Assembly: GCA_963576725.1 (NCBI GenBank)
Contig: OY755241.1
Span: 54,932,484-54,996,483, forward strand
Reading direction: 5' to 3'
Length of the DNA stretch: 64,000 bases
From: Azorinus chamasolen
Taxonomy: Eukaryota > Mollusca > Bivalvia > Cardiida > Solecurtidae
The notes beneath the pieces were generated by a model. It saw only the letters and a program-made list of their open reading frames with translations. It searched no databases and was not told the origin of the DNA. Positions 11,966 through 23,009 of this stretch are shown one piece after another; within the stretch, counting starts at the first letter, position 1; the number at the start of each line of letters is the position of its first letter. The translations under genes and the position numbers were made by a program.

Positions 11966-12340
11966 TATACTTTTATCATGAACGTGTGTCAAAGCACTAT
12001 GGCCGGGGTCGCTATTTTTAAAAAATACTGACCGGGGTCGATATTCTTCAAGTAATGTGACCCCCTATGTACAAGATATAAAATATAGTTTACGAGTTAA
12101 ACCCTTTCTTTAAATTATACTGGAGGTAGATTACGTTCGCGGGAACTGTTCAACAAACATATCATAAACATGTGTCAAAGCACTATGACCGGGGTCGCTA
12201 TTTCTTAAGAAATACTGATCAGGGGTTCGATATTCTTCAGAAAATGTGACCCCGTATGTACAAAATACTTTGGTTCAATTAGTATTGCGCGCTTTAGTCA
12301 TGATAGGATAACCAAGACTGAAATTGCTATGACATGACCG

Positions 12341-12356
12341 GGGGGGGGGGGGGGGG
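12341..12356. repeat. Poly-G run
   Basis: Sixteen G in a row after ATGACC. A candidate assembly or length-variation site. Confidence 0.8.
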
Positions 12357-12719
12357 TCACTAAATCTGTAAGAATTATGACACAGGTTAAATAAAATCGA
12401 GTAAAGTTAAACTCTTTCTTAAATTATGCTGGAGGTAGATTAAGTTCGCAGAGAGTTGTTCAACATATCATGAACGTGTGTCAAAGCACTATGACCGGGA
12501 GTCGCTATTTTTTAAAAAATACTGACCGGGGGTCGATATTCTTCAGAAAATGTGACCCCTATGAACAAAATACTTGGGTTCAATTAGTATTGCGCACTTT
12601 AGTCAAGATAGGTTAAACACGACTGAAATTGCTATGACCGGGTGTCACTACATCTGTAAGAATTATGACAAAGGTTAAATAAAATCGAATAAAGTTAAAC
12701 TCTTTCTTAAAGTAGATTA

Positions 12720-13110
12720 AAAATTCTGAAGGGTGGTGATCCCCCGAAAGCAAACATTGCAACACAAAAAGAGAAAATTGCAGACTCGGTTTTATTGAGT
12801 CTGTTCATGAGCAGTAATTGAAAATGCAACACTGCTCTCGCCCCTAGCACCGGCTTAAGCGGTATTCAATTTTCAGAACAAGAAGTACTGCAATTCATGA
12901 TCTCGAAGGATCAGAAGGTATAACAACACTGAGCATGAAGTACGGGGCGACGTTTTACGGCCGCCACACAAGCACTTAACACCTGCTGTTGTGAAGATTA
13001 TAAATTCTGAAGGGTGGTGATCCCCCGAAAGCAAAAATTGCAACACAAAAAGTTTGCAACACTCGGTTTTATTGAGTCTGTTCATGAGCAGTAATTGAAA
13101 GTGCAACACT
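12720..13110. repeat. Doubled foreign insert in the array
   Basis: Two copies of AATTCTGAAGGGTGGTGATC ... TTTTATTGAGTCTGTTCATG flank a GC-richer middle. A related fragment lies at 32838-33225 in the receptor gene. Confidence 0.5.
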
Positions 13111-14175
13111 GCTAAGTTCGCGGGAGTTGTTCAACATATCATGAACGTGTGTCAAAGCACTATGACCGGGGGTCGCTATTTTTTAAAAAATACTGACCGG
13201 GGGTCGATATTCTTCAGAAAATGTGACCCCTATGTACAAAATACTTGGGTTCAATGAGTATTGCGCGCTTTAGTCGTGATAGGATAAACACGGCTGAAAT
13301 TGCTATAACCTGGTGTCAATACATCTGTAATATTTATGACTAAGGTTAAATAAAATCGAGTAAAGTTAAACCCTTTCTTAAATTATACTGGCGGTAGATT
13401 AAGTTCGCAGGGAGTTGTTCAACATATCATGAACGTGTGTCAAAGCACTATGACCGGGGGTCGCTATTATTTAAAAAATACTGACCGGGGTCGATATTCT
13501 TCAGAAAATGTGACCCCCTATGTACAAAATACTTGGGTTCAATTAGCAAGGCGCGCATTAGCCATGATATGATAAACAGGGCTGAAATTGTGCTATGACC
13601 GGGTGTCACTACATCTGTAACAATTATGACCAAGGTTAAATAGTTTACGAGTAAAGTTAAACCCTTTCTTTAAATTATACAGGAGGTAGATTAAAGTCGC
13701 GTGAACTGTTCAACATATAATGAACGTGTGTCTGTCAAAGCACTATGACCGGGGTCGCTATTATTTAAAAAATACTGACCGGGGTCGATATTCTTCAGAA
13801 AATGTGACCCCCTATGAAAATGTGACCCCCTATGTACAAAATACTTGGGTTCAATTAGCAAGGCGCGCATTAGCCATGATATGATAAACAGGGCTGAAAT
13901 TGTGCTATGACCGGGTGTCACTACATCTGTAACAATTATGACCAAGGTTAAATAGTTTACGAGTAAAGTTAAACCCTTTCTTTAAATTATACAGGAGGTA
14001 GATTAAAGTCGCGTGAACTGTTCAACATATAATGAACGTGTGTCTGTCAAAGCACTATGACCGGGGGTCGCTATTATTTAAAAAATACTGACCGGGGTCG
14101 ATATTCTTCAGAAAATGTGACCCCCTATGTACAAAATACTTGGGTTCAATTAGTATTGCGCGCTTTAGTCATGAC

Positions 14176-14460
14176 AGGTAGATAGTTAGATAGTAGTAGT
14201 ATAAGTAGTAGTATAGGTAGTAGGAAGTAGGAATAGTAGTAGTAGCAGTTGTAGCAGCGGCAGTAGTAGGTGGGTGGGTTTGTAGGTGGCTGGGTTTGTG
14301 CTTTGGTGGGTGGCTGGGTTTTGGGTGGGTGGGTCATTGGGTAGGTAGGTAATAGTAGTAGGAGGAGTAGGAGGAGTAATATGTGTAGTAGTGGGATTAA
14401 TAGCAGTAGTAGTAGTAATTATAGTAGTAGTACTAGTGATGGTGGTGGTAGACGAAGCAA
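14176..14460. repeat. AGT/GGGT-rich microsatellite
   Basis: Mixed (AGT)n and (GGGT)n. It gives low-complexity Thr/Pro frames on the minus strand, not genes. Confidence 0.8.
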
Positions 14461-14789
14461 ACACAACAGCAACAACAAATATTATTTCCCACTTCGCTAA
14501 AATAATTCAAAAGGCATGATGTCGAACCCCTATGTTGCCTCACTTCGATGAGATTTATTTCAATTAATTTCAATAGGTGATAAATTACAAATGTTTTCAA
14601 AATATGGATATGATATATGGCATTGCACACAGCATTGACCATACGAAAATCCACTGCCAAATGAAGTTTTTTTTAGTTTTACAGTTAGAACTTAGATTAT
14701 TGAAATTTTAACAGCTATTTACGTCAGATAGAAGTCAATACAACATTTTACAATTTATTAAGTGATCTCTTTATATATGCATGCTGGTA

Positions 14790-14975
14790 CATGTGCTCCT
14801 GCCTGCGCGTGCGTGAGTGTTTGCATGTATGCGAGTGTTTCTAAGTGTATGTGTAAGTATCGGTATATGTGCGTGCATATGTGTACCGGTATGTGTGCGT
14901 GCATGCGTGTAATTGTGTATGTACATGCGTGTTGTGTGTGTGCGTGCGTGCGTGTGTTCGCAGGCGTGCGGGTGT
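14790..14975. repeat. TG/CG microsatellite
   Basis: Imperfect (TGTGCG)n. The cysteine-rich plus frame and the His/Thr-rich minus frame are artefacts. Confidence 0.8.
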
Positions 14976-15148
14976 ATGTTTTGTTGAAACAAAGACAGGG
15001 AGTCACTATTCTATGGGGGTCAGTTTTCTTCGTGTTCAGGGGTCGTAATATTATGACCGGGGCGTCAAAATACTATGACCGGGGTGTCACTATTTTTTAA
15101 AAAATACTGACCGGGGGTTCAGTATTCTATGGGGGTCACTTTACTTCG

Positions 15149-15560
15149 TCCACCGTAACGGAGAGGTCTGGGTTGAAGAGACAAAAATGTTGCTGGGCAC
15201 ACCTTAATCTTATTTCCTAACTTTTATCTATCCAAGCTCTACTGCCTATCATTTCAATTTTTCTTTTCTTGACCTAGCACCACCTGTCGCGTAATAGTCA
15301 AGTGTGACTGAGACGACATACAATGTAAGAAATTGTAAAAATCTAATTTTTAGCTCCTGTGACCTACATGTAATTATGAAGTGGACCGGAATGATTTATA
15401 TAAAATCGGATAGAGGATGACCTGCAGATCATTCCAATAAAGTTTAGCTCCCTTGACCTTCTTATTGAGTGGACTAGAACAATTTATACAAATCTGATAA
15501 GGCAGTCACCCTCAGATAATTTAGTGAGAATCCAATAAGTGGTTTAATAGATTTCATTTA
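15149..15560. other. No gene seen; weak ~110-bp doublet
   Basis: Two degenerate copies of a TTTAGCTCC(C/T)...GACCT...GAGTGGACT...AATTTATA unit. The left 150 bp may be the LINE 3' flank. Confidence 0.4.
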
Positions 15561-15750
15561 AATACATTGTTCATTAGAATCTATTTTTGATTTTGAAAAA
15601 GTAACCTTCAAAGGATCTTGTCTGTGAAGCCAAATTGGTTTAGTACACAATTCTAACATTTTCCTTTTCGCTAGTAAATGTTCTTTTCCGGTAGATTTAT
15701 TCAAAGAGGCTGTACGGTCTAAATATAGCCTTTGAGGGTATGGGTTTATC
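15560..15750. mobile_element. TTAA-3 remnant
   Basis: Only the CTTTTCGCTAGTAAATG(T)TC...TAGATTTATTCAAAGAGG flank and the right end survive. Confidence 0.45.
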
Positions 15751-15839
15751 ATGTTTATAATGTACTCAAAATATAAACAAGCAAATTCAATGAATTTATA
15801 TCCTCTGCCAAACAAGTGCTGACCTCAGTATTTAACCGT

Positions 15840-16555
15840 GTTATTGGCCAAAGGTTTTTCGCAAACAAAGTGCTATAACTCTGGTGTTACATGGTAAATG
15901 TAAGTGATACTTGCAGTCACATTTCCTTATGCTACTAAACATTTACACAAAGTTTCATAGAAAAAATCCAAAATTTAAATCGCTGAGATAAGGCTATGGA
16001 CAGACAGAAATGTTTACCTTTTCGCTAACAAAGGGCCATAACTTTAAGTCTTCGAAAGTCAATATAAATGATAATTGCAGAGCCACATATCCTTATGCTA
16101 ATTAACATTTTCAGTTTCATTGAATTTTTTTAATTAGTTTCCGAGATATGACTCCGGACAGACAAAATGTTACATTTTTCACAAAGGGCAATGACTCTAG
16201 TGAACCACATGTCCTTATGCTACTTAGCATTTTCAGTTAGTTCCAATCAGTTTCTGAGAAATTGTTCTGGACAGACCAAAAGATTGCATGTTTCGCAAAT
16301 AAAGGGCCATAATTCTGGTGTTCCTGGGCCAATATAAATGATACTTGCTTAAAATTTACACAAAGTTTCATAGAAAAACTCTATACAATTCCTGAAAAAA
16401 TTGCTCCGGAAAGCAAAAACATTACATTTTTTGGCAAACAAAGGGTCGTAACTTTATTGTTCCGAGGTCAATGTGAGTGATAGTTGCAGGCCCACATTCT
16501 GTTATGGTATTAAATATTTACATAGAGTTTCAATGAAAAACTCTACACTGTTTTT
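15840..16555. repeat. Degenerate ~150-bp tandem repeat
   Basis: AAAGGGCCATAACTCTGGTG-like and CACAAAGTTTCATAGAAAAA landmarks recur about four times with heavy decay. Confidence 0.6.
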
Positions 16556-18998
16556 AGCTCACCAGAGCACAAAGTGCTCAGGGTGAGCTTTTGTGATCGC
16601 CTGATGTCCGTCGTCCGTCGTCAACAATTTGAACCTTTAAAAATCTTCTCATCTGAATCTACAGGGTTCTCAGCTTTCATCTTTGGCACATAGCATCACC
16701 CTTAGGTCCTCTACAAAAGTTATATAAATTATGCCCCTGGGGTCAAAATTGGCCCCGCCCCAGGGGTGGGAAGTTTTCAATAGAAACATATAGTAAAACT
16801 TTGAAAATCTTCTCCTCTGAAACTGGAAGGCTCTCAGCTTTCATATTTGGCACATAGCATCATGTTCAGGTCCTCTACAAAAGTTATATAAATTATGCCC
16901 CTGGGGTCAAAATTGGCCCCGCCCCATGGGTGGGAAGTTTTCAATAGAAACAAATAGTGAAAACTTTGAAAATCTTCTTCTCTGAAACTAGAAGGTTTTC
17001 AGCTTTCATATTTGGCATATAGCATCATGTTCAGGTCCTCTACAAAAGTTATATAAATTATGGCCCTGGGGTTAAAATTGGCCCCGCCCCAGGGGTGGGC
17101 AGTTTTCAGTAGAAACTAATAGTGAAATCTTTGAAAATCTTCTCCTCTGAAACTGGAAGGCTCTCAGCTTTCATATTTGGCACAGAGCATCATGTTCAGG
17201 TCCTCTACAAAAGTTATATAAATTATGGCCCTGGGGTCAAAATTGGCCCCGCCCCAGGGGTGGGCAGTTTTGAATAGAAACCAATAGTGAAATCTTTGAA
17301 AATCTTCTTCTCTGAAACTGGAAGGCTCTCAGCTTTCATCTTTGGCACATAGCATCACCCTTAGGTCCTCTACAAAAGTTATATAAATTATGGCCCTGGG
17401 GTCAAAATTGGCCCCGCCCCATGGGTGGGAAGTTTTCAATAGAAACATATAGTAAAACTTTGAAAATCTTCTCCTCTGAAACTGGAAGGCTCTCAGCTTT
17501 CATATTTGGCACATAGCATCATGTTCAGGTCCTCTACAAAAGTTGTATAAATTATGGCCCTTGGGTCAAAATTGGCCCCGCCCCAGGGGTGGGCAGTTTT
17601 CAATAGAAACAAATAGTGAAAACTTTGAAAATCTTCTTCTCTGAAACTAGAAGGTTCTCAGCTTTCATATTTGGCACAGAGCATCATGTTCAGGTCCTCT
17701 ACAAAAGTTATATAAATTATGGCCCTGGGGTTAAAATTGGCCCCGCCCCAGGGGTGGGCAGTTTTCAGTAGAAACTAATAGTGAAATCTTTGAAAATCTT
17801 CTCCTCTGAAACTGGAAGGCTCTCAGCTTTCATATTTGGCACAGAGCATCATGTTCAGGTCCTCTACAAAAGTTATATAAATTATGGCCCTGGGGTCAAA
17901 ATTGGCCCCGCCCCAGGGGTGGGCAGTTTTGAATAGAAACCAATAGTGAAATCTTTGAAAATCTTCTTCTCTGAAACTGGAAGGCTCTCAGCTTTCATAT
18001 TTGGCACAGAGCATTATGTTCAGGTCCTCTACAAAGTTATATAAATTATGGCCCTGGGGTCAAAATTGGCCCCGCCCCAGGGATGGGCAGTTTTCAATAG
18101 AAACAAATAGTGAAAACTTTGAAAATCTTCTTCTCTGAAAGTGGAAGGTTCTCAGCTTTCATATTTGGCATATAGCATCATGTTCAGGTCCTCTACAAAA
18201 GTTATATAAATTATGGCCCTGAGGTTAAAATTGGCCCCGCCCCAGGGGTGGGCAGTTTTCAATATAAACAAATATTGAACTCTTTGAAAATCTTCTCCTC
18301 TGAAACTGGAAGGCTCACAGCTTTCATATTTGGCACAGAGCATCATGTTCAGGTCCTCTACAAAAGTTATATAAATTATGGCCCTTGGGTCAAAATTGGC
18401 CCCGCCCCAGGGGTGGGCAGTTTTGAATAGAAACAAATAGTGAAATCTTTGAAAATCTTCTGCTCTGAAACTGGAAGGTTCACAGCTTTCATAATTGGCA
18501 CAGAGCATCATGTTCAGGTCCTCTACAATTTTTTTTATAAATTATGGCCCTGGGGTCAAAATTGGCCCCGCCCCAGGGGTTGGCAGTTTTGAATAGAAAC
18601 AAATAGTGAAATCTTTGAAAATCTTCTCTGAAGCTGGAAGGTTCTCAGCTTTCATATTTGGCACATAGCATCATGTTCAGGTCCTCTACAAATTTTTTTT
18701 TTATAAATTATGGCCCTGGGGTCAAATTGGCCCTACCCCAGGGGTGGGTAGTTTTTAATAGAAACATAGAGAAAACTGAAAATCTTCTCCTGAAACTGGG
18801 AGGTTCTTAGCTTTCATATTTGGCTCATAGCGTCATGTTCAGGTCCTCTACAAAAGTTTTCTAAATTATGCCCCTGGGGTCAAAACTGTCCCGCCCCAGG
18901 ACCGGCTAGTTTTCTATAGAAACATATAGTGAAAACTTTGAAAATCTTCTACTCTGATTGTCTGGTGAGCGCTTCAGGGCCATTCTGGCCCTCTTGTT
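16556..18998. repeat. Repeat block with about fourteen ~164-bp units
   Basis: Head AGCTCACCAGAGCACAAAGT and tail TCTGGTGAGC...GGCCCTCTTGTT bracket units marked by CAGGTCCTCTACAAAAGTTA and AAAATTGGCCCCGCCCCAGG. Head and tail carry short inverted AGCTCACCAGA/TCTGGTGAGC ends. The 119-aa minus frame here is periodic repeat. Confidence 0.75.
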
Positions 18999-19135
18999 GC
19001 AATATCACTCTAGAACATACACATAGTTTATGGACGTCGAGTTGTCAATGGACGTCGAGCTGTCAATGAATACCCTAAGTACAGGTTTTCAGACACCCAA
19101 TTTCACCTCTCCATTGGTTTGTAAAGCTGAATAAG

Positions 19136-19340
19136 TCCATTTGACATCCGAGCCACAGATAAGGGTGCATGCCCAAATACTAAAATGATCATTTCTCCAC
19201 CAAACCCTGTACTGTGACCACTCTTAGAATCGTCTCATAGAGACGATTCTAATGAGTGGTCACAGTATAGAATTTGTAGGAGAAATAAGGAGCTATTCTT
19301 GAAAATGTTTAAATTTATGCATCTTATCTGGACCTCTTTT
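19136..19340. mobile_element. GTGG foldback
   Basis: Family features: ATTTCTCCACCAAACCCT(A) and GTGACCACTCTTAGAATCGT, a loop AGAGACGATTCT and the inverse. The outer ends read AGATAAG(G)TGCAT and ATGCATCTTATCTGGACCTC. Confidence 0.6.
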
Positions 19341-19444
19341 GGCATCATCATTTTTGTGTCACCTGCTTAGAGGCAGTGTGTCACTTAGGGATCACTTTTC
19401 CGTCATCTGTCTGTCTATCTGCCTGTCCGTCACTTTCTTTTTTT

Positions 19445-21016
19445 AGCTCACCAGAGCACAAAGTGCTCAGGGTGAGCTTTTGTGATCGCCTGATGTCCAT
19501 CGTGCGTCGTTCGTCAACAATTTGAACCTTTAAAGTTCATCTCCTCTGAATCTACAGGGGTCTCAGCTTTCATCTTTGGCACATAGCATCATATGTAGGT
19601 CCTCTACAAGTTATATAAATTATACCCCTGGGGTCAAAATTGGCCCTGCCCCAGGGGTTTTCAATAGAAACATATAGTGAAAACTTTGAACATCATCTCC
19701 TCTAAAACTAGAAGGTCCTCAGCTTTCATATTTGGCACATAGCTTCAACTTCAGGACTTCTACAAAAGTTATATAAATTATGTCCCTAGGGTCAAAATTG
19801 GTCCCACCCCAGGGATTGCCAGTTTTTTTGTAGCTGACTGCGTAAACAGCCTATGGGATCACTAGTTATGCATAGGAAAAACTTTAAAAATATTCTTGTC
19901 AGAAACTACATGTCCCAGAGCTTAGATATTTGGTGTATAGATTTACTTAGCATAACTTTATGAGTTTTATAAGTATCATAGTTCTGGGGTTAAAATTGGC
20001 CCTGCCCTGTGTGTATATACTTCTTTACACCAGAAACTACATTCTAAAGGTTTCTCCTTAATATCACTCTTAGCTGAGACCAGTCAGTGGGAGTTCTTAT
20101 ATAATCACCCTTAGCCTGATCAGTAGAGCAGAAATTGTGTTTAGACAAATAACACACACTCATTTAAGTTGAGAAAACTGTGGATTATTCTCAAAATGCA
20201 GAATACTCTTAAAGCTTTTTTTCATACCTATGCCCTGCATTAAGCTACCAGCTATCAATATAGAGCATATCTGTTGTGAATTTCAGCTTAACTCTTTGCA
20301 TGCTGGGTAATTTTGTGATCTGCTAAATTGTTGTCTACAGCATATTTACAAGTTATCCTAACTACACACTTTCTTTCTGAGTTTTTCAGAAGTTCAGTCT
20401 CATTGACAAACAGTTCGGATATCAGATCAGGCACCACATTATGTTGGCCCTGATCTGGATCCAAACTGTTTGCATAGGTCATTAGTGGTGGGAGAATCCC
20501 ACTACACACTTTCTAAGTTTTTCAGAAGTTCAGTCTCATTGACAAACAGTTTGGATATCAGATCAGGCACCACATTATGTTGGCCCTGATCTGGATCCAA
20601 ACTGTTTGCATAGGTCATTAGTGGTGGGAGAATCCCACTACACACTTTCTTTCTGAGTTTTTCAGAAGTTCAGTCTCATTTACAAACAATTTGGATATCA
20701 GATCAGGCCCCACATTATGTGGGGCCTGATCTGGATCCAAACTGTTTGCATAGGTCATTAGTGGTGGGAGAATCCGCCTCTAGCATCCAAAGAATACAAG
20801 TTCCAGTGGTCTAATGCTCTATCCATTCTTTCACTACCTTCTTTAGCATCATGTTCAGGTCCTCTACAAAAGTTATATAAATTGTGTCCCTGGGGTCAAA
20901 ATTGGCACCGCCCCTAGGGTGTCAAGTTTTCAATAGAAACATATAGTGAAAACTTTGAAAATCTTCTCCTCTGATTGTCTGGTGAGCGATGTCAGGGCCA
21001 TTCTGGCCCTCTTGTT
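19445..21016. repeat. Second AGCTCACCAGAGCAC block, interrupted
   Basis: Same head and tail as 16556-18998 but only about three 164-bp units. Non-homologous DNA at about 19820-20835 splits it, including the triple repeat at 20300. Confidence 0.65.
20300..20775. repeat. Threefold repeat with a GATCAGGC...GCCTGATC hairpin
   Basis: Three copies of ACTTTCT...GAGTTTTTCAGAAGTTCAGT ... GGCCCTGATCTGGATCCAAA, about 150 bp each and very similar, so recent. Confidence 0.7.
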
Positions 21017-21125
21017 TTTATTGTGACACTTCTCCCAGCAGGTGACACATGTGTTCCTTCGAACACTCTTATGATAATTTTAAATTAGTCAAACAAACAC
21101 ATATCAAATAGTGTAGACCCTGATC

Positions 21126-21712
21126 TAACTGCTCATTCAGGAGCAGTTTGATCTGGGTCTGCACTGTTTACCTAAGCTCATTCAGGAGCAGTTTGATATT
21201 GGTCTGCGCTGTTTACCTAAGCTCATTCAGGAGCAGTTTGATCTGGGTCTGCACTGTTTACCTAAGCTCATTCAGGAGCAGTTTGATCTGGGTCTGCGCT
21301 GTTTACCTAAGCTCATTCAGGAGCAGTTTGATCTGGGTCTGCGCTGTTTACCTAAGCTCATTCAGGAGCAGTTTGATCTGGGTCTGCACTGTTTACCTAA
21401 GCTCATTCAGGAGCAGTTTGATCTGGGTCTGCGCTGTTTACCTAAGCTCATTCAGGAGCAGTTTGATCTGGGTCTGCGCTGTTTACCTAAGCTCATTCAG
21501 GAGCAGTTTGATCTGGGTCTGCGCTGTTTTCCTAAGCTCATCCAGGAGCAGTTTGATCTGGGTCTGCGCTGTTTACCTAAGCTCATTCAGGAGCAGTTTG
21601 ATCTGGGTCTGCGCTGTTTACCTAAGCTCATCCAGGAGCAGTTTGATCTGGGTCTGCACTGTTTACCTAAGCTCATTCAGGAGCAGTTTGATATTGGTCT
21701 GCACTGCTGACC
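21126..21712. repeat. 45-bp tandem array, about 13 copies
   Basis: Unit: CCTAAGCTCATTCAGGAGCA then GTTTGATCTGGGTCTGCRCTGTTTA. Copies are nearly identical, and 45 is a multiple of three, giving a false 201-aa periodic frame. The first unit is the right arm of a TTAA-type hairpin whose left arm (GTGTAGACCCTGATCTAACT) survives at 21110. Confidence 0.85.
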
Positions 21713-21820
21713 TACAGGTAAGTTTTTTTGGAATACTTACAGTAATTAGGTAGCTTAGGTGATCTAACAAGAGGGTTCGGAGGAACACGTGTCACCTGCT
21801 CGCAGCTAACACAAAAACTG

Positions 21821-22070
21821 TTAACCCGTCTCTTGCTGAATTTTAAAATACATGTCTCCTTCTTTAACCATGCCCTGTTGTATAATTACATATATCTTCA
21901 CTGTGTACAAGTATTTCGCTGTGCAATCACTGCTGTGGAGTGCACTGGTTGCACAATCAATTTGTAAATAGTGCAGACCCTGACGAGACAGCTCCTGCAG
22001 GAGCTGTCTCATCTGGGTCTTCACTATTTACAGGTAGGTATATTGACGTGAATAGCAAGCGAGGGGTTAA
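21821..22070. mobile_element. TTAA-4 foldback
   Basis: Family features: left TTAACCCTTCTCTTGCTGAA, CATGCCCTGTTGTATAATTA, hairpin GTAAATAGTGCAGACCCTGA...GGGTCTTCACTATTTAC on GCTCCTGCAGGAGC, right AATAGCAAGCGAAGGGTTAA. Length 250 bp. Confidence 0.72.
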
Positions 22071-22309
22071 TATGCTGGAGTGAAATCAGAAAAAAGGAAA
22101 TAACTCAAAAAGTATTGCATGCAGAGTGATGTACCTTAGTTACATCAATGGTCCTCGATGAGAGGAAGACACATGTGAAATTTGAAAGCTCTATAATGAT
22201 TAGTTTAGAAATGACAGCCAAAACAAGAAAGTGTGATGGACAGACAGACGACAGAAAAGTGATTCCTAAGTGACAAACTGCCTCTCGGCAGGTGACACAA
22301 AAATGAAGA

Positions 22310-22746
22310 GATTAATATGCCATTGCAAACAGAGTAGACCCAGATTAGACAGCTCCTGTAGGAGCCATCTGATCAGTTTGCTTATAAAATAATATAGATT
22401 CTACAGTTTCTGCCATAGCCTAAAGTTCAAGTGTTTCATGTGTCATTATAAACAAGATATGTTTGTGAAACAAGATATGTTTGTGAAACACTATGCTCCC
22501 GATATGACCTTTGACTGATGTATGACCTTGACCTTAATAAGTCACCTCTAAAAATGCTTGTGCAATGGCTACAAAATTATTGCCAGCATTAAAGTTGGGG
22601 CCAAACCAACCAAAACAAGACAGGACAAAAAAATACCCCGCCCCCCCCCCCCCCCCTTTTGATGATCGGGGGGGGGGGGTGTTAAAAAAATCATTAATAT
22701 CCATGATGTCATTATTTCCTACATGCATATTCATGGAGTAAAGGGT
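22310..22746. mobile_element. TTAA-2 element with an inserted repeat
   Basis: TTAA-2 sequence is broken at about 22442-22686 by a repeat starting AACAAGATATGTTTGTGAAA and ending in a C-run/G-run. TTAA-2 resumes at ATTAATATCCATGATGTCAT. Confidence 0.55.
22442..22686. repeat. AACAAGATRTGTTTGTGAAAC repeat
   Basis: Contains TATGACCTTGACCTTAATAA and TTAAAGTTGGGGCCAAACCA, and ends with a poly-C/poly-G pair (22637-22679). Relatives lie at 25860, 30725 and 51780. Confidence 0.55.
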
Positions 22747-22772
22747 TCAAGTTAATCCTATGTAACCATAAC

Positions 22773-23009
22773 TTAACCCTTCTCTTGCTCAATTTTAAAA
22801 TACATTTCTACTTCTTTACCCATGCCCTGTTGTACAATTACATATATCTTCACTGTGCAATCACTTCTGTGGAGTGGAGTGCACTGGTTGCGCATTCTAC
22901 TTGTAAATAGTGCAGATCCTGATGAGACAGCTCCTGCTGGAGCTGTCTCATCTGGGTCTTCACTATTTACATGTAGGTATATTGACGCGTATAGCAAGGG
23001 AAGGGTTAA
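22773..23009. mobile_element. TTAA-4 foldback inserted at the receptor stop codon
   Basis: Intact hairpin 22905-22972. The right TTAA (23006-23009) supplies the TAA stop of exon 22. Confidence 0.72.

Larger units (their letters stand above)
9560..14170. repeat. Array of about 300-bp units inside the TIR element
   Basis: Landmarks recur about every 300 bp: GTGTGTCAAAGCACTATGAC, GGGTCGCTATTTTTTAAAAA, GATATTCTTCAGAAAATGTG, then a TTAAACCCTTTCTTTAAATT segment. About twelve copies, some doubled with larger inserts. GTCGCTATT and AATACTGACC echo the element's own ends, so the unit probably arose from subterminal sequence. Confidence 0.72.
8220..15148. mobile_element. 6.9-kb element with 35-bp inverted ends and internal satellite
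   Basis: The left end (8220-8254) starts CGAAGTAAAGTGACCCCCAT and continues AGAATACTGACCCCC. The right end (15113-15148) is its inverse with one extra base. Between the ends lie divergent spacer (8260-9560), an array of about 300-bp units, and two microsatellites. No transposase frame is visible, so it is non-autonomous. A clear target-site duplication was not found. It sits next to, perhaps inside, the 3' part of the LINE remnant. Confidence 0.65.

Noticed and set aside
11196..12021. Several 60-150 aa frames
   Set aside because: They lie in a duplicated insert of the 300-bp array, have no family match by eye and appear twice with the repeat.
14186..15006. Thr/Pro-, His/Thr- and Cys-rich frames
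   Set aside because: Low-complexity translation of AGT/GGGT and TG/CG microsatellites.
18152..18511. 119-aa periodic minus frame
   Set aside because: Falls in the ~164-bp tandem units; each unit repeats the same peptide.
21148..21753. 201-aa open frame with a 15-residue repeat
   Set aside because: Produced by the 45-bp satellite (a multiple of three) with no start context; it is repeat DNA.
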